This document shows, in pieces, positions 23,177 through 28,832 of a stretch of 28,832 nucleotides of DNA. Location: positions 1 to 28,832 of the forward strand of contig CAZXQZ010000033.1 in NCBI GenBank assembly GCA_964642445.1. The letters run 5' to 3'. The translations under genes were made by a program, and so were the position numbers. This DNA is from SSC4 sp964642445 (GTDB lineage: Bacteria > Chloroflexota > Anaerolineae > SSC4 > Amarolineaceae). The notes under the pieces were generated by a model. It was not told the DNA's origin and did not search any database. It saw only the letters and a list, made by a program, of their open reading frames with translations. Position 1 is the first letter of the stretch, and the number at the start of each line of letters is the position of its first letter.

Positions 23177-23799
23177 TCGATACGCTGCGGACAGGTTTCG
23201 TCTTTCTTTTCCTGGGCGTGGTGGCGGCGTTTCTTGGCTACCGCCGCGGTGGTTTGCGCGAAATCATCACGATGTTTTCGCTCATCTTCCTGGGCCTGAC
23301 CGCATTTTCCACCCAGTTCAAGCTGGGGTACGCCTTGATCAACCTCATCAACGACATCGGGCGCCTGCTGCAGGTTTACGTCTTTCAACGCGGCGAAGCG
23401 ACACTCGAATCGGTGGCCAATTACTACGTGATTCCACCCAACCGGCAGGAGCTGGCGCTGTTCGTCATTTATCTGGCGGGGGTCTTCTTCACCTACTATA
23501 TCACGTCGACCTCATCGCGGCTCAAAACCAAAAGCCCACCTTCGATCACCGGTGCACTGTTTGGCCTGATCAACGCCTACATCCTGGGCTTGACCCTGTT
23601 TCCGTACATTCCCAACGGTCTGCCGGCGCCCTCCATTGTCCTGGAGAACCGTGAGCTGGCACAGCGGGGGGTGCAGGCCTTCGAATCGATGATGGAAACC
23701 CTGGGCCTCAACCTGGCACCCAGCACCTTGACCCTGCTCGTCTTCATGCTGATTGCGTTGATCACGATCCAGGCGGTGCGCGAGCTGCGGCGTCGGTGA
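23167..23799 (+). CDS. CvpA-like membrane protein 1
   Basis: 210-residue integral membrane protein with about four hydrophobic helices (roughly 10-24, 32-48, 98-112 and 188-205). The pattern of a first helix, then YRRGGLREIITMFSLIFLG, a long middle region and a conserved glycine stretch (SITGALFGLINAYILG) resembles the CvpA (colicin V production) family. The last residues are basic (RELRRR). CvpA-family proteins are linked to envelope homeostasis, without a known reaction. ATG 23167 lies inside the end of murG, so the two genes are translationally coupled. A second CvpA-like gene follows; the pair separates murG from murC, which is unusual for a dcw cluster. Confidence 0.65.
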   Translation: MAVIDTLRTGFVFLFLGVVAAFLGYRRGGLREIITMFSLIFLGLTAFSTQFKLGYALINLINDIGRLLQVYVFQRGEATLESVANYYVIPPNRQELALFVIYLAGVFFTYYITSTSSRLKTKSPPSITGALFGLINAYILGLTLFPYIPNGLPAPSIVLENRELAQRGVQAFESMMETLGLNLAPSTLTLLVFMLIALITIQAVRELRRR

Positions 23800-23802
23800 G
23801 AC

Positions 23803-23838
23803 GATTTTAGATTTTAAGATTTTGGATTTTGGATTGTG
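23803..23838. repeat. AT-rich heptanucleotide array (GATTTTA/GATTTTG)
   Basis: Units at 23803, 23810, 23818, 23825 and 23832: GATTTTA twice, one extra A, GATTTTG twice, then GATTGTG. The last unit contains the GTG start codon (23836) of the next gene, and the array occupies the place of its Shine-Dalgarno. Confidence 0.92.
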
Positions 23839-24360
23839 GGACCAATCGAGGTACTCTGGATTACGGTTGTCGTGATGTTTGTCTTCATCGGGATTGCGCG
23901 TGGGTACGACAAGGAGTTGGGATCCACGATCGTGATCCTGGTGGTATTGCTGTTGTTCAGCTTGTTTGGTGATACGCTGACGAATCTTTTGCAGTCGGTA
24001 TTTGGGCGTTTTACCAGTGAACAAACGACAGACCTGCTGACGATGTTGGTTTTTCAAGGCATCTTCATTGCCATCACGGTGGCCGGGTATGCCGGCGTTA
24101 CCTTGCAGTACCCGGGCGCTCCACCGGCGGGCTGTTCGGGGATTACACTCAACGCCTTTTTTGGTGGCATCAATGGCATCCTGGTCGCCGGCACGTTGTG
24201 GTATTACCTGGCAATATTCAATTATCCCCTGGACTTCATCGATGCCAGCCAGCTCAGTCCATTTGCGGAGGCGGTGAAGGAATACTTGCCACCCACCTGG
24301 TCTTCTACGGTGCTCATCCTCTGGCTCGCCCTGTTGATCATCCTGCGGGTACGGCGGTGA
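23836..24360 (+). CDS. CvpA-like membrane protein 2
   Basis: 174-residue integral membrane protein with about four helices (roughly 5-22, 29-44, 68-88 and 158-171). It opens GPIEVLWITVVVMFVFIGIARGYDKELGS and has a Gly-rich segment LNAFFGGINGILVAG that matches the SITGALFGLINAYILG segment of its upstream neighbour, supporting a shared CvpA-like fold. The two proteins are paralogue-like in layout but weakly similar in sequence. The GTG at 23836 lies inside a heptanucleotide array with no Shine-Dalgarno; the next in-frame ATG (23875) would remove part of the first helix. The stop is immediately followed by the G-rich array before murC. Function is unknown; an envelope role is inferred from the neighbours. 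Confidence 0.65.
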   Translation: MGPIEVLWITVVVMFVFIGIARGYDKELGSTIVILVVLLLFSLFGDTLTNLLQSVFGRFTSEQTTDLLTMLVFQGIFIAITVAGYAGVTLQYPGAPPAGCSGITLNAFFGGINGILVAGTLWYYLAIFNYPLDFIDASQLSPFAEAVKEYLPPTWSSTVLILWLALLIILRVRR

Positions 24361-24366
24361 GAGGTG

Positions 24367-24394
24367 GGGGTCAGGGGCCAGGGGTTGGGGGACG
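24367..24394. repeat. G-rich heptanucleotide array at the murC 5' end
   Basis: Four 7-mers in register: GGGGTCA, GGGGCCA, GGGGTTG, GGGGACG. Looser G-rich 7-mers continue to about 24429. The array contains several possible murC starts and runs of four G spaced by three bases, which could form a G-quadruplex on the plus strand. Confidence 0.85.
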
Positions 24395-24420
24395 TGGGTT
24401 TGAGGACTGCGGGTGGGGGC

Positions 24421-25842
24421 ATGGGAGAGGGTGGTTTGGGCCGGGTTCTGGGGGGGGCGTCGACGCAGCGCAGCTCGGTGCACATTCACCTGGTGGGTAT
24501 CGGCGGCAGTGGGTTGTCGGCCATTGCCCGGGTGCTGCTGCAGCAGGGCTACACCGTGTCTGGCTCCGACCGGCAGGCGAGCCCCGTTCTGCAGGCGCTG
24601 CAGGCCGCGGGTGCACGGGTGGCGGTTGGGCATGACGCCGCCAACGTGGTGGACGCCGACCTGGTGTTGATCTCGTCGGCGGTGGCCAGCGACAACGAAG
24701 AGGTCGTGGCCGCCGCGGCCCACGGACTTCCTATAGTCAAACGGGGCCCGTTTTTGGGGACATTGCTGCGTGACTGCGAGCTGGTGGCAGTGGCGGGCAC
24801 GCACGGCAAGACCACGACGACGGCCATGATTGCATCGGCGCTTGAGGGTCTGGGCCACCAGCCCGGCTACATCGTCGGCAGCGAAGTAACGGGCCTCGGC
24901 ACGAATGCTGCGGCGGGTGCCGGTACATTGTTCGTCATCGAAGCCGACGAGTACGATCACATGTTTCTGGGTTTGCACCCGCAGGTGGCACTGGTCACCA
25001 ACGTAGAGTGGGACCACCCCGATTGTTATCCGACGCCGGCCAGTTTCGACCAGGCGTTTACCGATTTTGTGGCACAAATCCGGCCGGCGGGGTGGCTGGT
25101 TGCGTGTCACGACGATGCGGGTGCGCATGCGCTGGCGGCACGGTACCGCGCCCAGGGCGGCCCGGTGCTGACGTATGGGCTGGCCAGTGAAGCCAATATC
25201 CGCGCCGAGGCGGTGCACAGTGAGCCAGACGGTGGTTTCGCTGCCACCGTGCGCATGGGGGACGAGCATCTCGGCGAGCTGCGGCTGCGGGTGCCGGGGC
25301 TGCACAATCTGCGCAACGCGTTGGGTGCCCTGGGTGCCATCCGTCAGCTGGGGATCGATCCGGCCCTGGCGCTTTCCCAACTGGCCGGTTTCAGCGGTGT
25401 CGGGCGGCGGTTCGAGCGCAAGGGTGAAGCCGGCGGTGTGACCGTGTACGACGACTATGCCCACCATCCTACCGAAATCCGCGCCACCCTGGCGGCCGCC
25501 CGTGCCCGCTGGCCGGCCGGTACGATCTGGGCGGTGTTCCAGCCGCACACCTACAGCCGCACGCAGGCGCTGTGGGAAACGTTCACCCACGCCTTTGGGG
25601 ATGCACAGCACGTGTTGGTTCTCCCCGTGTACGCCGCGCGCGACGCCGCGCTGCCGGGCGTCACCGGTGAAGCACTCGCCGCCGCCCTGGACCATCCCGA
25701 TGCCCACTACGTGCCAGGTCCGTCAGCCGCCGTGGCCTACCTGACGGCATACCTGCGGCCGGGTGATGTGCTGATCACCCTGGGGGCCGGTGATGGGTAC
25801 CGGGTTGGCGAGCAGCTGCTGGACGCACTGCATTGCGCGTAG
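24421..25842 (+). CDS. murC: UDP-MurNAc:L-Ala ligase MurC
   Basis: 473-residue cytoplasmic ligase that adds L-alanine to UDP-MurNAc, the first amino acid of the stem peptide. VHIHLVGIGGSGLSAIARVL is the family N-terminal nucleotide fold. The ATP loop is AGTHGKTTTTAMIASAL; later landmarks are EADEYDHMFLGL, TNVEWDHPDCYP, VPGLHNLRNALGA, FSGVGRRFERKG and DDYAHHPTEIRATLAAAR, with FQPHTYSRTQALW in the C-domain. The start is uncertain: GTG 24364, ATG 24421 and GTG 24478 are all in frame. Conservation begins at the last, and the residues before it (MGEGGLGRVLGGASTQ) come from the G-rich array; ATG 24421 is a compromise. Length is normal. Confidence 0.95.
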   Translation: MGEGGLGRVLGGASTQRSSVHIHLVGIGGSGLSAIARVLLQQGYTVSGSDRQASPVLQALQAAGARVAVGHDAANVVDADLVLISSAVASDNEEVVAAAAHGLPIVKRGPFLGTLLRDCELVAVAGTHGKTTTTAMIASALEGLGHQPGYIVGSEVTGLGTNAAAGAGTLFVIEADEYDHMFLGLHPQVALVTNVEWDHPDCYPTPASFDQAFTDFVAQIRPAGWLVACHDDAGAHALAARYRAQGGPVLTYGLASEANIRAEAVHSEPDGGFAATVRMGDEHLGELRLRVPGLHNLRNALGALGAIRQLGIDPALALSQLAGFSGVGRRFERKGEAGGVTVYDDYAHHPTEIRATLAAARARWPAGTIWAVFQPHTYSRTQALWETFTHAFGDAQHVLVLPVYAARDAALPGVTGEALAAALDHPDAHYVPGPSAAVAYLTAYLRPGDVLITLGAGDGYRVGEQLLDALHCA

Positions 25843-25939
25843 TAAATAGATGAATGGCTCGGACTGCGCATGCCCGTGCCCACTGCGGACTTGCCAACCC
25901 GGACGCGTGGAAACACGAAAACGAACATATGTGCTTTGT

Positions 25940-25988
25940 TTGACGGCACAGTGGCGATTTGCCTAAATTGGACTATGTCGAGTATAAT
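25940..25988 (+). promoter_or_regulatory. Possible internal promoter before murB
   Basis: A lower-GC stretch offers two candidate pairs: TTGACG (25940-25945) with TAAATT (25964-25969), 18-bp spacer, and TTGCCT (25959-25964) with a perfect TATAAT (25983-25988), 18-bp spacer. Either would start a murB-ddl-ftsQ message close to the murB start codon. The second overlaps possible murB codons. Confidence 0.4.
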
Positions 25989-26973
25989 GACTTTTGTACC
26001 ACATGCAAAAACCGTTCAGGCGAGACGCGGAACATTTGTTGAAGCCGCACAGGCGGCTGGTTTTGTCGTCAGCCAACAGGTGCTTCTCGCCCCACTGACA
26101 ACTTTTAAGATCGGCGGTCCGGCCGATCTGCTGATCAGTGTCGAGCACGTCGCTGACCTGGTCCGTTTGATCGAGCTGGTACGTGCCCACGCCATGCCCT
26201 ACCTGCTGTTGGGGGGTGGCAGCAACGTCCTGATCGCCGATGCGGGCATTCGTGGCCTGGTGATCGTCAACCGCTGCCGCCAGGTTCTGCCGCCCGAACC
26301 GGCCGTAGCCGCAGAAGAAGATGGCAGCGTCCTGCTGGCGGCGGAATCAGGTGTCCTGTTGGCCGGGCTGGCGCGCCGGGCTGTTCGGGAGGGACTGGCC
26401 GGCCTGGAATGGGCGATTAGTGTGCCGGGGACGGTGGGTGGAGCCGTTGTCGGCAACGCTGGTGCCCACGGTGGCTGCATTGCCGACAACCTGTGGCAGG
26501 CCCAGGTGTTGGATGGCCAGGGTGTACTTGGTACCTGGTCAGGCGCTGATTTCCGCTATGCCTACCGCAGCAGCCGCTTGAAGCACCCGGAAGATCCGCA
26601 GGCAGCCGGGGCGGTGGTACTGACGGCCGTATTTCGCCTGCCGCGGGGCGAGCGGGCAGAGCTCGAAGACCGGGCAGCCCGCTTTTTGGCCCACCGGCGG
26701 GCTACCCAGCCCACTGCAGCCAGTGTGGGATCGATCTTTCGTAATCCGCCAGGGGATTATGCTGGGCGCCTGATCGAAGCGGCTGGCCTGAAGGGAACCC
26801 AGGTGGGTCAGGTCCAGTTTAGCCCGGTGCATGCCAATTTCCTGGTCAACCTGGGCGGCGCGCAGGCACGTGACGTGATGGCGGCCATCCATCTGGCCCA
26901 AGACACGATTGCCGCCCAATTTGGCGTCACGCTCGGGCCGGAAATCTTGTTCGTGGGCGAGTTCGAGGCGTAG
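25975..26973 (+). CDS. murB: UDP-N-acetylenolpyruvoylglucosamine reductase MurB
   Basis: 332-residue FAD enzyme that reduces UDP-GlcNAc-enolpyruvate to UDP-MurNAc with NADPH. FAD-binding landmarks are TTFKIGGPADLL (42-53), YLLLGGGSNVLIAD (76-89) and GLEWAISVPGTVGGAVVGNAGAHGG (143-167). Substrate-site residues are YRSSRLK (197-203), the catalytic Ser253 in SVGSIFRNP, and a C-terminal Glu (GPEILF). The absence of the type I insertion makes it type II-like. The start is uncertain: the frame is open back to ATG 25870, but the residues encoded there (25870-25974) are not MurB-like and lie in low-GC DNA. ATG 25975 and ATG 25987 are the plausible starts, neither with a Shine-Dalgarno. Confidence 0.93.
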   Translation: MSSIMTFVPHAKTVQARRGTFVEAAQAAGFVVSQQVLLAPLTTFKIGGPADLLISVEHVADLVRLIELVRAHAMPYLLLGGGSNVLIADAGIRGLVIVNRCRQVLPPEPAVAAEEDGSVLLAAESGVLLAGLARRAVREGLAGLEWAISVPGTVGGAVVGNAGAHGGCIADNLWQAQVLDGQGVLGTWSGADFRYAYRSSRLKHPEDPQAAGAVVLTAVFRLPRGERAELEDRAARFLAHRRATQPTAASVGSIFRNPPGDYAGRLIEAAGLKGTQVGQVQFSPVHANFLVNLGGAQARDVMAAIHLAQDTIAAQFGVTLGPEILFVGEFEA

Positions 26974-26976
26974 ACC

Positions 26977-28089
26977 ATGCCAGGGAAGAAACTGCGCGTT
27001 GGCGTGCTGTTTGGCGGCAAGTCCAGTGAACACGACGTGAGCCTGATGTCGGCCCGTTCGGTGATGGCGGCGCTGGATGCGTCGGCCTTCGACGTAGTGC
27101 CGATCGGGATCGACCGCAGCGGGCGCTGGGTGTGGGGCGATGACCCGATGCGCACGCTGACCGGGGGCGCCCATGGCAGCCCCCAACTGACCGGGCACAT
27201 TGACAATCAAACCGCTGCCGGTGCAGAGAGGGTGGTGGCCCTGGCGCCCGCGCTGCCGCTGGGCCAGATACTGCCTGCGGTCGACGTGATCTTTCCCGTG
27301 CTGCACGGTCCGATGGGCGAAGATGGCACAGTGCAGGGGCTGCTGGAGCTGGTGGACATCCCTTACGTCGGTTGTGGGGTGATGGCGTCGGCCCTGGGCA
27401 TGGACAAGCTGCAGTGCAAAGCCATTTTTGCTGCGCACGGTCTGCCCCAGGTTCCGTACCTGGCCGTCCTGCGCCGCCGCTGGGAAGGCGACCCTGAACC
27501 GGTGCTCGACCAGATCGAAGCCAGCCTGTCCTATCCACTGTTCGTCAAACCGGCCAACATGGGTTCGAGCGTCGGTATCAGCAAAGCGGGTGACCGGGTG
27601 GCGCTGGCGGCCGCGCTGGATGAGGCGGGCCGCTTCGATCGTAAGCTGGTGGTCGAACAGGGTATCGACGCACGTGAAATCGAGGTCAGCGTCCTGGGCA
27701 ACGATGAGCCCCTGGTTTCGATCCCGGGCGAGATCGTGCCGGGCAACGAGTTCTACGACTACGATGCCAAATATTTGCTCGACACCTCCGAGCTGCTGAT
27801 CCCAGCTCCGCTGAGCCCGGCGCTTGTGCATGAGGCACAGCAGCTGGCACGGGCCGCTTTTTTGGCCCTGGATGGTGCGGGCCTGGCCCGGGTCGATTTT
27901 CTGTTGGAGCGGGGCACCGACCGGCTCTACCTGAACGAGGTCAATACGATGCCTGGCTTTACGCAGATCAGCATGTACCCGAAACTGTGGGAGGCTAGCG
28001 GCCTGAGTTACGCCGGGCTGGTGACGCGATTGGTCGAGCTGGCCCTCGAACGGTATGCCGATCGTGCACGCAACCAGGCGACGCGCTGA
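26977..28089 (+). CDS. ddl: D-alanine--D-alanine ligase Ddl
   Basis: 370-residue ATP-grasp ligase producing the D-Ala-D-Ala that MurF adds. It begins LRVGVLFGGKSSEHDVSLMSA; VIFPVLHGPMGEDGTVQGLLE is the first substrate region; YPLFVKPANMGSSVGISK and KLVVEQGIDAREIEVSVLG form the ATP-grasp core. The omega-loop is NEFYDYDAKYLLDT, with the Tyr residues expected for D-Ala rather than D-lactate specificity. The C-terminal metal-binding motif is LNEVNTMPGFTQISMYPKLW. ATG 26977 is 3 bp after murB with GAGG upstream. Length is normal. Confidence 0.97.
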   Translation: MPGKKLRVGVLFGGKSSEHDVSLMSARSVMAALDASAFDVVPIGIDRSGRWVWGDDPMRTLTGGAHGSPQLTGHIDNQTAAGAERVVALAPALPLGQILPAVDVIFPVLHGPMGEDGTVQGLLELVDIPYVGCGVMASALGMDKLQCKAIFAAHGLPQVPYLAVLRRRWEGDPEPVLDQIEASLSYPLFVKPANMGSSVGISKAGDRVALAAALDEAGRFDRKLVVEQGIDAREIEVSVLGNDEPLVSIPGEIVPGNEFYDYDAKYLLDTSELLIPAPLSPALVHEAQQLARAAFLALDGAGLARVDFLLERGTDRLYLNEVNTMPGFTQISMYPKLWEASGLSYAGLVTRLVELALERYADRARNQATR

Positions 28090-28102
28090 GGATGAGGCTG
28101 GA

Positions 28103-28832
28103 GTGAATACTCGCCGGACTGGCAAATCGAGCGCAGTGCTACGACAGAAACGGCCAGCACGGCGACGTTTGGACGCCAGCCTGGCCGTGGGACCTGTGCG
28201 GATCCAACGTACTGCGGTACGCGGTTCGGGGTGGTATCCCACCAAACTGCTCAGCCTGTGGTTGATTGGGATGCTGCTTGGCCTGTTGTACGTGTTCGTG
28301 TCCTTTGACAATTTTTACGCATTTGGGGCCGAGGTGCGCGGCACGCAGCTCCTGGTGGCTGAAGACGTGTATGCGCAGGCCGGGCTGGAAGGTCACAACA
28401 TCTTCTGGCTGCACGAGCGGGCGGCCGAAGACGCCATCGAACAGGCAGCACCATACGTGGCGGCGGCGCGGGTGCGTTTTCGACTGCCAGGGCGTATCCA
28501 GATCGACGTCACGGAGCGGGAACCGGTGATCATGTGGCAAACCGCCCAGGGCACGGCGTGGGTCGATCGCGAGGGGGTGGCACTGCCACCCCTGGCCCAG
28601 GGTCCTGCCGTGCCGCTGCTGCAGCTGCTGGACACGCGGGGGGAAGCGGTGGTGCCGGCCGCGACGGACTCGCCGGTGCTGGGCCCAGGTGGGCTGCCGG
28701 AGGTGCACATGCAGGCACCGCTGGTAACGGCCCTGCTCAGCCTGCAAACGCTGCTGCCGGACACGCTCACGTACCAGTACGACGCACAAAACGGCCTGAA
28801 CTTCCGGTCCAGGCAGGGCACCAACGTTATTT
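28103..28832 (+). CDS. ftsQ: Division protein FtsQ, 3' partial
   Basis: At least 243 residues; the frame is open to the window end. A basic cytoplasmic head (NTRRTGKSSAVLRQKRPARR) precedes a single membrane helix (about 52-71, LSLWLIGMLLGLLYVFVSF). An extracytoplasmic POTRA-like domain follows: FGAEVRGTQLLVAEDVYAQA, then GHNIFWLHERAAEDAI, VRFRLPGRIQIDVTEREPVI and WVDREGVALPP. This layout and its place after ddl identify FtsQ (DivIB), the scaffold linking FtsL/FtsB to FtsW-FtsI. The GTG at 28103 has GGCTGGA just upstream; no ATG fits the frame near the start. ftsA and ftsZ probably follow outside the window. Confidence 0.88.
   Translation, partial: MNTRRTGKSSAVLRQKRPARRRLDASLAVGPVRIQRTAVRGSGWYPTKLLSLWLIGMLLGLLYVFVSFDNFYAFGAEVRGTQLLVAEDVYAQAGLEGHNIFWLHERAAEDAIEQAAPYVAAARVRFRLPGRIQIDVTEREPVIMWQTAQGTAWVDREGVALPPLAQGPAVPLLQLLDTRGEAVVPAATDSPVLGPGGLPEVHMQAPLVTALLSLQTLLPDTLTYQYDAQNGLNFRSRQGTNVI

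Noticed and set aside
23512..25707. 731-residue minus-strand open frame across the CvpA-like genes and murC
   Set aside because: It lies opposite well-supported genes, is rich in His/Arg/Gln and has no domain or ribosome binding site.
28092..28106. Tiny ORF (ATG AGG CTG GAG TGA) overlapping the ftsQ GTG
   Set aside because: Four codons between closely spaced genes are likely by chance; no sign of a regulatory leader peptide.
26539..28311. 590-residue minus-strand open frame opposite murB, ddl and ftsQ
   Set aside because: Antisense shadow of three conserved genes; composition is not protein-like.

Overview
The window is 28.8 kb of high-GC bacterial DNA. It reads as a chromosomal segment of a Chloroflexota (Anaerolineae/Caldilineae-like) bacterium. 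That placement is inference, resting on gene content (an O-antigen ligase with an Ig-like insert, CAP-LysM proteins, a SWIM / helicase-associated pair, two CvpA-like genes inside the cell-wall cluster) and on heptanucleotide intergenic arrays. No rRNA, CRISPR array or transposase is visible. The right half is a nearly complete division and cell wall (dcw) cluster.

Left part (1-7437). Three overlapping or tightly spaced plus-strand genes encode a Wzy/WaaL-type ligase (5' end cut by the window, possibly frameshifted), a GT4 glycosyltransferase and a second Wzy/WaaL-type membrane protein; together they look like surface polysaccharide assembly. They meet tail to tail with an unrecognised minus-strand gene. 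Next is a secreted CAP-domain protein with three LysM repeats on the minus strand. It has its own terminator and a perfect-consensus promoter that ends almost on the start codon, so its mRNA is probably leaderless. Divergent from it is a two-gene unit: an SDR / enoyl-ACP-reductase-like enzyme and a GNAT acetyltransferase.

Middle part (7438-12842). Minus-strand genes: an arsenite methyltransferase (arsM), a remnant-like ArsR with its N-terminal half missing, a 56-residue YqaE/Pmp3-family membrane peptide whose stop codon overlaps the ArsR start, a 772-residue helicase-associated-domain protein without a helicase core, and a SWIM zinc-finger protein. A long intergenic region then holds a 16-bp inverted repeat, a consensus promoter, tRNA-Glu(CTC) and a rho-independent terminator.

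Right part (12735-28832). The dcw operon starts with a sigma-70-like promoter and MraZ-box repeats. The order is mraZ, rsmH, ftsL-like, ftsI, murF, mraY, an unknown gene, murD, ftsW, murG, two CvpA-like membrane genes, murC, murB, ddl and ftsQ, which is cut by the right edge. Almost all junctions overlap or are under 40 bp, so the genes are probably co-transcribed. They make lipid II precursors (MurB, C, D, F, Ddl, MraY, MurG) and the septal synthase complex (FtsW, FtsI, FtsL, FtsQ). murE is absent from its usual place between ftsI and murF.

Most unusual observations: (1) a 236-bp out-of-frame overlap in which an Arg/Ser-rich FtsW tail and an Ala/Pro-rich insertion in the MurG N-domain are encoded by the same DNA; (2) a 50-bp palindromic element read in frame inside murF; (3) period-7 arrays at several gene boundaries, two of them containing start codons; (4) the YqaE-ArsR junction; (5) the leaderless CAP-LysM promoter.
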